Positions 1-8,897 of a stretch of DNA of 36,075 nucleotides are shown here, piece by piece. Source of the stretch: Pirellula sp. (GTDB taxonomy: Bacteria > Planctomycetota > Planctomycetia > Pirellulales > Pirellulaceae); contig JAIPFP010000032.1 of the NCBI GenBank assembly GCA_021736575.1, positions 1-36,075 of the forward strand, written 5' to 3'. The notes beneath the pieces are model-generated. The model ran no database searches and was not told the origin of the DNA. It was given only the letters and a program-made list of their open reading frames with translations. Each line of letters opens with the position of its first letter. The stretch's first letter is position 1. The translations under genes and the position numbers were made by a program.

Positions 1-2461
1 CAACGATTTGTGCGAGCAAGGCTTGAGCGGTTTCGGCTCTCTGACACATTCGTTCGGCGATGGCCGCTTGTATGTCACTTTTGAGCGACGGAAGTGCGAT
101 TGCGTGACGGGATGTGTCGTCGGCCGATGCTTGTGCGATTCCCGCATCCAAGGCCGCATCGCCGTAGGGGACGTCGACATTGGAGTTTTGACTGAGGTCC
201 TTGATGAGTTGAATGAGTGCCTCCGAGGCAACGTCGGGTTGCATTTTGACGACCGCTTGAAACATTTGCTTTCGTAACGCGCCATCCAGTTTGCGTTCCA
301 GTGCCCAAGCGCGAGCCGTTGCAATCGCGTCTGCATCGGCACAAAGCAATCGGACGGAGAGCAGTGCTTTTTTCCATGGCGAAACCGCTCCGTCGCGGTT
401 TGTGTAATCGGCTTTGAAGTGTGGCTTTGCTTCGTGTGATTGCAGCCACTGTTCCAGTATCGGCCGCAGCGATTCGATTTTGATCTCGCCCGTTCGAGCT
501 TTTGCCAACAAGCTCTCTATTGTGGATGCGGCAAGGTCCGAATGCTTTTCGCTCAATCCGCCCGCAATTTTTAAAATGGAGCTACAGGCACGTTTACTTG
601 ATTCGTCCGTTAGATCCGACCTGACATCGGCGATCAAGCGAGTTGCAATGCGTGGCGACATCTCTCTCAGCAGATCTTGATCCCGCTCCAATTCGCTCAA
701 GATACTCTCGGAAATCATGACTTGTTGTTCGACCAAGTGAGGCTTAAGGTTTTGCCAAACGACGCGAGGCATAATCGGATCTTGAACGCTGGCTCTCAAT
801 ACTGCAATTTGTTGCCCAACATTGTCCGCCGAACCAGATTGGCCGGTTGCCAATTTGGGAGCTGCAATCGATACCTGCAAGCGAACCCTTGGATCCTGAT
901 CGATTGCCAATGCGTGGATGCGGTTCAAAACGGTAGCGTTTCGAGAATCCTGTCGGCCCGCGATGCGAGTTCCCCATGCTCTCACCTCAGGCGAGCTATG
1001 AGCGAGCAGTTGAATCAAAAAATCATCAGGCAGTAATCCCGATCCGGTCAGTGACCACAGTGCATGCATTCGTTGCTTGGGAGTGCTTTCCGGCCCGAGC
1101 ACAATCGCTTGAAGTTGCTGCGCAGATTGAACATCTTGCGATACGACTTTGCGTTCTTGCAGTTTCAATTGAGCGCGTTGACGATTGAAGATGTTGTCGT
1201 CCGACAATAGCCCAATCAACTCGGTATTGCTGAGTTTGCCAAAGTCTTTGACTTTCGCTGGTGGGCGAGTTCCATGGACGATTCGATACAGTCGACCGTG
1301 TGCTCGATCCACTCCCTTTGGGTCGGCATTGGCATCTTGGTAGCAGTGATATCGGTCGTACCAATCCAGAACGAACATGCAACCGTCTGGCCCAACTTTT
1401 TGAGAGACAGGCATAAACCAAACATCGTTGGCGGTCAGGAAATCCGGTTCGCTAAACCCCTTGTATGTCGCACCCGATCGTTCCACTCGATCGCAGTTCA
1501 AGCAACCGCCGTGGATATTCCCCATGTAGAGCTTGTCGCGGTACTTTTCTGGATACGCGGCAGAATCAAAGTACTCGATGCCGCAGTATGCCGCCATTTG
1601 GTGTTTGTGTTTGACGATGGAATCCGCAGGCCAAGTGTGGGGCGGATAAGGTCCCCCTTGGCGTTGGTAATAGGCCGATTCGGTCAAGTGCCAGAGGTGA
1701 TCGATAACGCATGCGCTGATGAACGCACTTCCTTCGCCATCAAAAGCGATTCCCCATGGGTTACTCGTCCCCTCGCAAAACAAATCAAATTTTTTCGTGA
1801 TTGGGTCGATGCGAAACATCGCACAGGTGAAGTCAAACACCTTGCCATCTTGTTTGATAACCGAGCGATTGAAGACTCCATTGAGTCCATACAGGCAACC
1901 ATCCGGGCCCCAAGTGAGAGCATTTGGCAATTCATGCGTATCATCGCGACCAAAGCCCGTAACAATGACAGTCGTCTTGTCGGCCACATCGTCCCCATCG
2001 GTATCTTCGAGGAACAATAGATCGGGCGCATTGGCCACCCAAACACCGCCATGTCCAACTGCAATACCCGACGGAATGTTCAGCCCTTCGGCAAAAACCT
2101 TGACAGTCTCCGCTTTACCGTCCCCATCTGTGTCTTCAAGAATCTTGATCTTGTCGCGGCCTGGGCCTGGCTCTCGACGTGGGTATTCAAAACTCTCCGT
2201 GACGTAAATGCGTCCTCGATCATCGAATGCCATGGCAACTGGATTTTGCAAGGCTGGCTCGGACGCAACCAATTCGACGCGAAAACCGTCCGGCACCGTC
2301 ATCTTCGCCATAGCTAATTCGGGCGTGAGAGGAGGCCCCGGGGGTGCCGTCTGCGTGCGAGGAATGAAATCGTCGGCGGTGACATCAAGTGCGGCAACGA
2401 ACATCGCAACGAACATCGCAACGAATAGAACAGATCGGAAAATGATTTTGCTGACTAGCAC
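1..2461 (-). CDS. PVC-type membrane-bound dehydrogenase (Piru_Ver_Nterm / heme-binding family), 3' end outside window
   Basis: About 820 codons are visible and the frame runs off the left edge. The reading starts at GTG 2461, giving a signal peptide with Lys5 and Arg9, a hydrophobic stretch FVAMFVAMFVAALDV and a likely cut near TADD. An in-frame TAA lies just upstream, no ATG lies between, and AGGA (2472-2469) sits 7 nt before the GTG. Residues about 50-430 look like the soluble sorbosone/PQQ-type beta-propeller of the planctomycete-verrucomicrobial family: PDGFRVELVASEP, AMAFDDRGRIYVTES, EDTDGDG, GTSNPWGIAFD, VLDWYDRYHC and GRLYRI. Helical, probably HEAT-like sequence follows. Known relatives usually end in a CxxCH cytochrome-c domain, which would lie outside the window, so heme binding is not shown here. 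The likely role is periplasmic oxidation of a sugar or alcohol; the substrate is unknown. It is transcribed away from moaB. Confidence 0.85.
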   Translation of the reverse strand, partial: MLVSKIIFRSVLFVAMFVAMFVAALDVTADDFIPRTQTAPPGPPLTPELAMAKMTVPDGFRVELVASEPALQNPVAMAFDDRGRIYVTESFEYPRREPGPGRDKIKILEDTDGDGKAETVKVFAEGLNIPSGIAVGHGGVWVANAPDLLFLEDTDGDDVADKTTVIVTGFGRDDTHELPNALTWGPDGCLYGLNGVFNRSVIKQDGKVFDFTCAMFRIDPITKKFDLFCEGTSNPWGIAFDGEGSAFISACVIDHLWHLTESAYYQRQGGPYPPHTWPADSIVKHKHQMAAYCGIEYFDSAAYPEKYRDKLYMGNIHGGCLNCDRVERSGATYKGFSEPDFLTANDVWFMPVSQKVGPDGCMFVLDWYDRYHCYQDANADPKGVDRAHGRLYRIVHGTRPPAKVKDFGKLSNTELIGLLSDDNIFNRQRAQLKLQERKVVSQDVQSAQQLQAIVLGPESTPKQRMHALWSLTGSGLLPDDFLIQLLAHSSPEVRAWGTRIAGRQDSRNATVLNRIHALAIDQDPRVRLQVSIAAPKLATGQSGSADNVGQQIAVLRASVQDPIMPRVVWQNLKPHLVEQQVMISESILSELERDQDLLREMSPRIATRLIADVRSDLTDESSKRACSSILKIAGGLSEKHSDLAASTIESLLAKARTGEIKIESLRPILEQWLQSHEAKPHFKADYTNRDGAVSPWKKALLSVRLLCADADAIATARAWALERKLDGALRKQMFQAVVKMQPDVASEALIQLIKDLSQNSNVDVPYGDAALDAGIAQASADDTSRHAIALPSLKSDIQAAIAERMCQRAETAQALLAQIV

Positions 2462-2468
2462 TTCGGAT

Positions 2469-2472
2469 TCCT
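2469..2472 (-). promoter_or_regulatory. Ribosome binding site supporting the GTG start of the dehydrogenase
   Basis: On the minus strand AGGA lies 7 nt before GTG 2461. Since no ATG occurs between the upstream in-frame TAA and the signal peptide, this site decides in favour of the GTG start. Confidence 0.5.
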
Positions 2473-2507
2473 GGTGAGAGGTAGAAACGGTTTAACCCCA
2501 TTGTAGC

Positions 2508-2513
2508 TATAAT
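2508..2513 (+). promoter_or_regulatory. Candidate -10 element for moaB in the divergent 97-bp gap
   Basis: A perfect TATAAT lies 45 bp before the moaB ATG, in the gap shared with the divergent dehydrogenase gene. No good -35 is visible at 16-18 bp. On the opposite strand TACAAT occupies 2505-2500, almost abutting it, so one short AT-rich segment could serve both genes. This is a sequence match only. Confidence 0.4.
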
Positions 2514-2558
2514 GCTTCCAGTTCAATTCCGCTATCGCCAACTTTTTTAAGCTCGGTC

Positions 2559-3071
2559 ATGACTTCCGAAGTAACCCAAGAACACCGTCGCAAAGCTGCC
2601 CGTTCCGTCACGGTATCCATCCTAACGGTGAGTGACACGCGCACTCTCGAAAACGATCTCGGTGGAAAATTGATCGAGGAGATGATGCTGGCTGCAGGGC
2701 ATCCAGTATTGCTGCGCAGCATCGTTCCGGATGAAACGCTTCTGATTCATGCGGCGGCAAAGGAAATGATCGAGGCACCAGGGTGCGAGGCGTTGTTGGT
2801 AACAGGTGGGACCGGCTTAGCAGCGCGCGACTGCACACCGGAAGCCATTGAATCGCTTTACGATGCTGTGATCCCAGGTTACGGCGAGTTGTTCCGCATG
2901 TTGTCTTTCGCCGATATCGGTGCAGCGGCCATGTTGAGCCGAGCCAGCGGCGGTCGTGTGGGAAAAAAAGTCATTTTGACAATGCCGGGCTCGCCGGCCG
3001 GTGTTCGGCTAGCCATGGAAAGCCTGATCGTGCCAGAGATCGCTCATCTTGTACATCATGCGGGAAAGTAG
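2559..3071 (+). CDS. moaB: MoaB/MogA-family molybdopterin biosynthesis protein
   Basis: This 170-residue protein matches the usual length and motifs of the MoaB/MogA family: TVSDTR near residues 24-29, LLVTGGTGLAARDCTPEA near 80-97, SFADIGAAAMLSRA in the middle, and MPGSPAGVRLAMESLIVPEI near the C-terminus. The family binds molybdopterin; MogA adenylates it before metal insertion, while MoaB function varies between lineages, so the exact step is not certain. It acts in the cytoplasm. The start is ATG 2559; no strong Shine-Dalgarno sequence is seen. It is divergent from the dehydrogenase and 111 bp upstream of the sulfatase. No other molybdenum cofactor gene is in view. Confidence 0.85.
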   Translation: MTSEVTQEHRRKAARSVTVSILTVSDTRTLENDLGGKLIEEMMLAAGHPVLLRSIVPDETLLIHAAAKEMIEAPGCEALLVTGGTGLAARDCTPEAIESLYDAVIPGYGELFRMLSFADIGAAAMLSRASGGRVGKKVILTMPGSPAGVRLAMESLIVPEIAHLVHHAGK

Positions 3072-3182
3072 TCCTACAAGCAGTTCCACTAGAATTGGAG
3101 TAGAATTGTCTCTCCCGTCCCTTGGTGCGCTGAGTTGCATTTACGCAGTCACGCTCTCCTTCCTCATGAGGATTCGATCGAA

Positions 3183-5111
3183 ATGGTTTTCCTTCAGTTC
3201 ACGTTTCCGAAGAAATTTTGCGCGTTTGGTTTGGTTCTCTTGGCGCAGATGATAATGACGCAACTATCGGACTTGTGCCTCGCAACTGGCGAGAGCAACC
3301 ATCCTTCGGACGATGCATTACCAAATATTGTTTTGATTTTTGCGGATGACCTTGGAATTAACGATCTCGGCTGTTACGGTCGTCGCGACCACAACACTCC
3401 CAACCTGGACCGACTTGCAAGCGAAGGAATGCGATACACGAGTGCTTACTGCGGTTTATCGATTTGCTCCGCGTCACGCGCTGCCCTAATGACTGGCAAG
3501 ACACCGGCTAGACTCCATTTGACGACTTTTCTCTCAGGAAGACCCGATGCGGAATCGCAGTTGGTCTTGCATCCTCGCATCCAGTCGTTTTTGCCCCTCG
3601 AAGAAACAACGATGGCCGAAATACTCCAGCGAGCCGGATATCGTACTGGGCATTTTGGAAAGTGGCACTTGGGTGGCGGTGGACCAACCAAGCAAGGCTT
3701 CGATGTCGCGGTTGAACCAAACGGAAACGGCAAACTAAATGATCAGGAGGGTGGCAAGAACGAATTCACAATCGTCAATGCAGCCATCGACTTTCTAAAA
3801 TCAAATGGGGACAAGCCAAAGTTTTGCTACGTGCCGCATCACTCTCCTCACGTCGCACACGCGGCGCCGAAGGACTTAATCGAAAAGAACTCGGCTGCGT
3901 TCAATCCACTTTATGCTGCAACGATTGAGTCACTGGATATTGCGACTGGGAAACTGTTGGACGCTGTCAATGCATTGTCGCGACCAACGATTGTTATCTT
4001 TTCCAGCGACAATGGAGGCTTGCATGTCCCAGAAGTCCACACGGTGCCAGCAACTCACAACACACCTTTTCGTGCGGGAAAAGGATACCTTTATGAAGGA
4101 GGTGTTCGCATTCCGTTAATCGTTCGTTGGCCCAACGTGATCCAAGCGGGACAGACGGTCAACACTCCGGTTTCACTCATGGACTTGATGCCAACTCTCA
4201 TGCAAGTGGTCGGTGTTGAACCAGCCAAGAGTGTTGGGCCTTTGGATGGTGTGAGCTTGAAACAAAATTGGCTGGACGGCGGTGAAACAGGATTGCAGCC
4301 GGAGAGGGCATTCTATTGGCACTTTCCTCACTACACCAATCAAGGTGGTAGGCCAGCGGCTGCAGTGCGCAAGGGTAAATGGAAGCTGATCGAGTATCTC
4401 GATAACGCGTCGGTCGAATTATTTGATTTGGATGCGGATATCAGTGAACAAACGAATGTCGCCGACAAGTTCGCTGAGCAAACCAAGTTACTCACTGAGT
4501 TGCTCCACCAATGGCAAATGGCAAGCGGGGCGCAATTCGGCAAATCCAACCCCAACGCAGATCTCGCTGTGTTTCGGAGACTCTATATCAATGTCGATCC
4601 GACACGTCTTAATGCAGACGCAAGTGCGGTCGTCCTTGGCGAAAAATGGAGAGACTGGCGCACCGAGATGAATAAAGTGGTTGCAGGCAAAAAACCGCAA
4701 TTGAAGGGAGCATTGAATGAAATCAAGTTGCTAGCCAGGGACGGACAGCCTCACGGAAAAAAACTACGTTACGAACCGGAATCCTACAAAAATGTGCTTG
4801 GGTATTGGACGGAAGTCGACGACTGGGCAGATTGGGAATTGAGTATTCCGAAAGATGGCGAGTACGAACTAGACGTTCACTATGGTTGCGGAGCTAAGAA
4901 CGGTGGCTCGATCGTGTCGCTTGAGGTCGCTGATGCTTCACTGCAATGGACCGTCCGCGACACGGGCCATTTTCAGAATATCATCATTGAGAACGTCGGT
5001 TCGCTGAATCTAAAACAAGGAAAGACTCGCTTGGCGGTCCGCCCAAAATCCAAGACAGCTGCGGCTGTGATGGACATACGAGCCATTGTGTTGCGCCCTG
5101 TTGCGGAATAA
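3183..5111 (+). CDS. Secreted type I (formylglycine) sulfatase with C-terminal carbohydrate-binding-like domain
   Basis: I chose ATG 3183 (642 residues) because GAGG lies about 11 nt upstream and the N-terminus then reads as a signal peptide (KK at 10-11, a hydrophobic stretch, possible cut near LCLA). An upstream TTG at 3135 would add 16 non-signal residues. Family motifs: metal site LIFADD at 51-56; active site ICSASRAALMTGK with Cys95, the residue oxidised to formylglycine in this family (alanine in place of the more usual proline is tolerated); then GKWHLGGGG and IFSSDNGG. The sulfatase fold ends near residue 470. The last roughly 130 residues contain a beta-rich stretch (DWADWELSIPKDGEYELDVHY ends at 20 bases of motif scale; key residues are the paired Trp and DG turn) resembling CBM6/35-like modules. 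It likely removes sulfate from an algal or host polysaccharide; the substrate is unknown. Confidence 0.9.
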   Translation: MVFLQFTFPKKFCAFGLVLLAQMIMTQLSDLCLATGESNHPSDDALPNIVLIFADDLGINDLGCYGRRDHNTPNLDRLASEGMRYTSAYCGLSICSASRAALMTGKTPARLHLTTFLSGRPDAESQLVLHPRIQSFLPLEETTMAEILQRAGYRTGHFGKWHLGGGGPTKQGFDVAVEPNGNGKLNDQEGGKNEFTIVNAAIDFLKSNGDKPKFCYVPHHSPHVAHAAPKDLIEKNSAAFNPLYAATIESLDIATGKLLDAVNALSRPTIVIFSSDNGGLHVPEVHTVPATHNTPFRAGKGYLYEGGVRIPLIVRWPNVIQAGQTVNTPVSLMDLMPTLMQVVGVEPAKSVGPLDGVSLKQNWLDGGETGLQPERAFYWHFPHYTNQGGRPAAAVRKGKWKLIEYLDNASVELFDLDADISEQTNVADKFAEQTKLLTELLHQWQMASGAQFGKSNPNADLAVFRRLYINVDPTRLNADASAVVLGEKWRDWRTEMNKVVAGKKPQLKGALNEIKLLARDGQPHGKKLRYEPESYKNVLGYWTEVDDWADWELSIPKDGEYELDVHYGCGAKNGGSIVSLEVADASLQWTVRDTGHFQNIIIENVGSLNLKQGKTRLAVRPKSKTAAAVMDIRAIVLRPVAE

Positions 5112-5123
5112 TCAACGAGGAGG

Positions 5124-5429
5124 CTACCCCATTAAGTCGAGCGTTGAAACCGGCGACTCAGCGATCGCGGGCAACGACAAAAGAGATTCGTCTTGAATGA
5201 GTGGCGTTGCATTCGGTGACAAGTCGGAATTGCTCTGGTCGAATGGTGGGCCATCGTAACGCTCGTTTGGGTCACGATCCGAGGTTTTCCCGCTTTGCTC
5301 AAGCCGGCTCACTGCTGCATCGTCTGCTGGGCGATTGGTGCTTGCATTGGAATGCTTTGCATCGCTAATCGCATGTTGACTGGAGGCGGCTGCATTTGTC
5401 CAGCCTCCGCTACTAGGTACGATTTGCAT
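5124..5429 (-). CDS. Possible small hydrophilic protein at the end of the envelope cluster
   Basis: This 101-residue frame starts at ATG 5429, only 6 bp after the stop of the AsmA-like gene, so it could be translated by coupling. It fills a stretch that would otherwise be a 324-bp gap. The product has no signal peptide or membrane segment and is rich in Ser, Asn, Asp, Pro and Ala, so it is probably disordered. It resembles no family I know. Amino-acid composition is unremarkable (no excess Cys, Trp or Arg typical of shadow frames), which favours a real gene, but there is no clear ribosome binding site. It ends 12 bp from the convergent sulfatase stop. Confidence 0.45.
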   Translation of the reverse strand: MQIVPSSGGWTNAAASSQHAISDAKHSNASTNRPADDAAVSRLEQSGKTSDRDPNERYDGPPFDQSNSDLSPNATPLIQDESLLSLPAIAESPVSTLDLMG

Positions 5430-5435
5430 ATTCTA

Positions 5436-8400
5436 CTAAGGGGTAGGTTCGCCATCATTGGCTGGGGAGACTTTGTCAAAGGTGTTGATGAGTTGCATTG
5501 GACGCCGGATCTGTGGATTGGCTGTTGTGCCGTTGACCTCGATTTGCCATAACTTGGCGGCGCCCGAGTTCGAGATCGGGTGAAAGATCGCGCCGACGAT
5601 ACCTCGGCGGCCTACGTTGGCAAACATATCGAGGTGCAACTCGCGACGCATGTTCACCCAGCCCGAACCTCGCATCGAAACAATGTCGCCGTCAAGGAGC
5701 AATTCATGAATGGGAAGCCGTTCGCCATCAATTCCAAATTGTACGTCTGCTGAATCAAATGCGCCCTGGCCAGGAGTGACGGACAACATTCGAAAGAGGC
5801 GAATCATGGCAGGTAGCTCGTACAGATTTGCGTGACGCAGCCAACCTCGCCCCTGCCCCTCTAAGGCAGAAGTGTTGGTCAATGCACCTTGCAAATCGCA
5901 TTGAATCGAAAGCCGCCCCGAGGCGCCTGTATTCGATTCCCCCAGGTCTAGTAGAAAGCCTTGAAGGTCCGAATCCACCAATCGCAAGCGATACTTGGCT
6001 CTCTGTTGAGCGTCTAATGGTTCCACTCCGCTTACAAAAATGGTGCCGCTGAGGGTCCGCGCTCGGATATCGTTCTCTTTGATGTCCAATGTCGGAACAT
6101 CTTCGCTCGATCGAATCGCATTCGGATCCTCCATCGGCTGCGGGGAGTTGCGATGAAGTAAACCGGGTCGATTCGGAAGAGCGTCTCGCATTTCGATTCC
6201 GAACGATGCTTGAGTAGCGGAATGGACGGAATTGCGAGGCACCATGTAATCGGCGTAGGCGACCGAGTCGTTCGGTGTGCCTTGATTAAAGCTCGGCGGT
6301 CGAAGGTTGTTCTTGATTTGCCAGGCCGATGCATCGCGACCGAATAATACTTCTTGGCGACTGAATGCAAACGGTCCAGATACACCCGTGACTGCAACGT
6401 TCTTAATCGCCAACCTATCGAGTGTCAAGTTTCCGAAAGCCATCGGCCCCAATGCCGTGTTCTCACCCACCAGGCTTATCGATCCGCAAATCCCGGAGGC
6501 AATTCCTCCACCTCCCAGTCGTCCGTCCTCCAATTGCAGTTCTAGGTCCCATTCACGAACAATGGACTCCGCAGACGAGGGTGGCGAGGAAACTCGCGTC
6601 TTGCCAGTGATGCTTACAGGCCCTCGGAAATCCACACGAACCAAAGGGTCTCTCAAGTAACTTGGCAAACAGTTTAAGAGACTCTGATCCACCAGCAATC
6701 GTGTCGCAGGCAACCACGTTAGCATTCCATCCCAAGTTCCATCGGAATGAAGTCGGCATTGACCTTCCGTTTGAAGACGGCTGGCGTCGTGGTTCCCGGA
6801 CAGAGAATTGATATCGATTCGGCCTGGGCGATAAACAATATTGCAGGCAACATCATTTACTTGATACGGCAGAGATGTTGGACGCACCGAAACCGCCCGG
6901 GCAGCATGGGATTCCATTTCTCTGGCTTCGGTGATTTCAACGCTAAGATCAACAGGTGACTTCGCATCCTTGCGACGAATGAGAACTGCAACGTGATCGA
7001 GAACACCACTCGGTTGGATTTGATCCCAAAGTCCGCGGACGTTCGTTGGCAATGCCTGCTGGAGTTCTTCGTCTAGCCCGACATCGCGCCCTTCGAATAA
7101 CAAGTCCAGCGTTTCGAGATTCGAGTTACGGCATTGACAAACACCATGACCCGCGATCCGTGCTCCATCATTACGTCCAACGAAGTCCTTCAGCAAGAGC
7201 CGCTCATTGTCCAGCGTCGCCGCGCCGTGTACGTCGACAATGGGGTATCGGAAATGATCGTACTTGATAGAGCATTCCGAGAACGTCAACTCCAGGCTAC
7301 GCGATATATTGTCTGGCCGTTCGGCCGTCCGTACAAAATGACCTTTTTTGAGCATCACCGTGCCGCTGGGGTGAAGCGACAGAATGAACTTATGAATACT
7401 ACTCTCAGGGGTATTGCGAGGTGTCAACGCCTTGAGCAACGTATCATCGATTGCAATCGGTCCGTCTGCCGCTAGTTTCAGGTCCATCAACCAACGCGGT
7501 TGGGCCTTCGTCATCGTCAACGCACCCCGGATCTTTTGATCGCCCGCTATGCCGATGAGATCGTTGGCTATGATCGAATTATTTTCGTAAACGAGTTCGC
7601 CCGAGATATTATGGACTGGATATGGAAAGAACTCCGTTTCGAGACCCGCATTCTTAGCATGCACAACCACTTTGGGTGTCCATTTGTTTCCATCGAAAGA
7701 CAGTTTCGCTTGAGCATCCACCAACCCATTCAAGTTCAACTTCTGCCACGTTTCTTGCATTCCGACTGGTATAGCTTGGTAGAGTCGTTGGTCGAGCATC
7801 AGATTTTGCACGTTGATGGATGCTTGCAACGGTGAGCCGATCGAATACCCAAACATGTCGCAAGCAAATGCGATACTTGTTTGTCCAGTGAATGCTCGAA
7901 CGTTACTCAGTTGCAATAGCCCGTTCTTGCAATGGACTTCGCCCGATAAAGACTCCAGTGGATAGGGCACCATTGGATGGAGCAAGCGACCGTTTCTGAT
8001 GGTCGACTTTGTGTCGAAGGTCACTCGTCCTGAATCGGATCTTGCGGCAAATTCTGAGTTCAATTCGCCGCTAAAACCCGCCATTTGACTCAGATAAGGC
8101 TGAAGCATGTTCGGCAGTTGATTGGCTAGTCGCGGGGAATAATCAAGCTTGACAATTCTTCCTTGTGCAACCCATGACGATTTGTCTTCACTCAAGGATG
8201 CGTTCAGTGATGCACTATTGAAATAGCTACTGGACACACTTGCCAAAATTCGCGCCGACAAAGGCGTAACATGACCATCCTTCCAACGTGGTGCCAAGGT
8301 GACTTTAGCACGTAAGTCATGGCAAATTATCTCCTGCTGGGCTTTACCCGATTCGTTTCCTATCCGTACAAGACCGGATCTCACCTCAATCGATGGCAGG

Positions 8401-8888
8401 TTCGGGCTGATCGGTTTTCGACTCGACAGCTCTTCGACGCTCAATCTGCCGTCGCCTAATGGCCAAATGCAGACCTCCACATCGTCTGAGACCACTTTCT
8501 GAACCGGTAGTTGCCCTTGAGCCAACCCAATCAGGTCAATCGGACCAAAGCAAACAACACGTCCGCATCGCAAAACGTCTCGGAACCCTTGGCTGGTCGG
8601 CTTGGCAATGCGAATACCCTCGATCGTGATCGACTGCCCGGCTTGCAGATGAGCCCGATCGACGAATACAAGGTGAGTTGGGAAATCCTTTTGAATTCGC
8701 TCTTGGATTTCGGACGTGAGCTTGCTGTCGACATTTCCAATCAGCGTAAAGCAACCCCAGAGCCCCAGGATTGCGAAGAGCAGTAGCCAAACAAATCGAT
8801 GTTCCCAGACGCGATCCCTGCTCCGCCGAAGGGACTCGGCGGAGTTATTCACAAGGGTTTCAGTTGGCGTTGTTGTCGACCGTGACAT
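5436..8888 (-). CDS. Large AsmA-like inner-membrane-anchored protein
   Basis: The 1150-residue product has a basic N-terminus, one membrane segment at about 31-51 (RFVWLLLFAILGLWGCFTLI) and then a very long repetitive beta-rich region. Recurrent patterns such as IRNGRLLHP, LSGEVHCKNGLLQLSNV and LAIKNVAVTGVSGPFAF are typical of AsmA/YhdP/TamB-type proteins. The final 150 residues (IRLFRMLSVTPGQGAFDSAD, then IDGERLPIHELLLDGD, MRGSGWVNM and NPQIRRPMQLI) match the AsmA-like C-terminal domain. Family members are thought to form periplasmic bridges for phospholipid transport to the outer membrane. It starts at ATG 8888, 9 bp after the glycosyltransferase stop, and is third in a packed cluster. Family-level confidence is high; substrate is unknown. 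Confidence 0.8.
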   Translation of the reverse strand: MSRSTTTPTETLVNNSAESLRRSRDRVWEHRFVWLLLFAILGLWGCFTLIGNVDSKLTSEIQERIQKDFPTHLVFVDRAHLQAGQSITIEGIRIAKPTSQGFRDVLRCGRVVCFGPIDLIGLAQGQLPVQKVVSDDVEVCIWPLGDGRLSVEELSSRKPISPNLPSIEVRSGLVRIGNESGKAQQEIICHDLRAKVTLAPRWKDGHVTPLSARILASVSSSYFNSASLNASLSEDKSSWVAQGRIVKLDYSPRLANQLPNMLQPYLSQMAGFSGELNSEFAARSDSGRVTFDTKSTIRNGRLLHPMVPYPLESLSGEVHCKNGLLQLSNVRAFTGQTSIAFACDMFGYSIGSPLQASINVQNLMLDQRLYQAIPVGMQETWQKLNLNGLVDAQAKLSFDGNKWTPKVVVHAKNAGLETEFFPYPVHNISGELVYENNSIIANDLIGIAGDQKIRGALTMTKAQPRWLMDLKLAADGPIAIDDTLLKALTPRNTPESSIHKFILSLHPSGTVMLKKGHFVRTAERPDNISRSLELTFSECSIKYDHFRYPIVDVHGAATLDNERLLLKDFVGRNDGARIAGHGVCQCRNSNLETLDLLFEGRDVGLDEELQQALPTNVRGLWDQIQPSGVLDHVAVLIRRKDAKSPVDLSVEITEAREMESHAARAVSVRPTSLPYQVNDVACNIVYRPGRIDINSLSGNHDASRLQTEGQCRLHSDGTWDGMLTWLPATRLLVDQSLLNCLPSYLRDPLVRVDFRGPVSITGKTRVSSPPSSAESIVREWDLELQLEDGRLGGGGIASGICGSISLVGENTALGPMAFGNLTLDRLAIKNVAVTGVSGPFAFSRQEVLFGRDASAWQIKNNLRPPSFNQGTPNDSVAYADYMVPRNSVHSATQASFGIEMRDALPNRPGLLHRNSPQPMEDPNAIRSSEDVPTLDIKENDIRARTLSGTIFVSGVEPLDAQQRAKYRLRLVDSDLQGFLLDLGESNTGASGRLSIQCDLQGALTNTSALEGQGRGWLRHANLYELPAMIRLFRMLSVTPGQGAFDSADVQFGIDGERLPIHELLLDGDIVSMRGSGWVNMRRELHLDMFANVGRRGIVGAIFHPISNSGAAKLWQIEVNGTTANPQIRRPMQLINTFDKVSPANDGEPTP

Positions 8889-8897
8889 TGTTTGAGA

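Noticed and set aside
1274..2020. 248-residue plus-strand frame
   Set aside because: Lies wholly within the dehydrogenase gene, which has clear family motifs on the minus strand.
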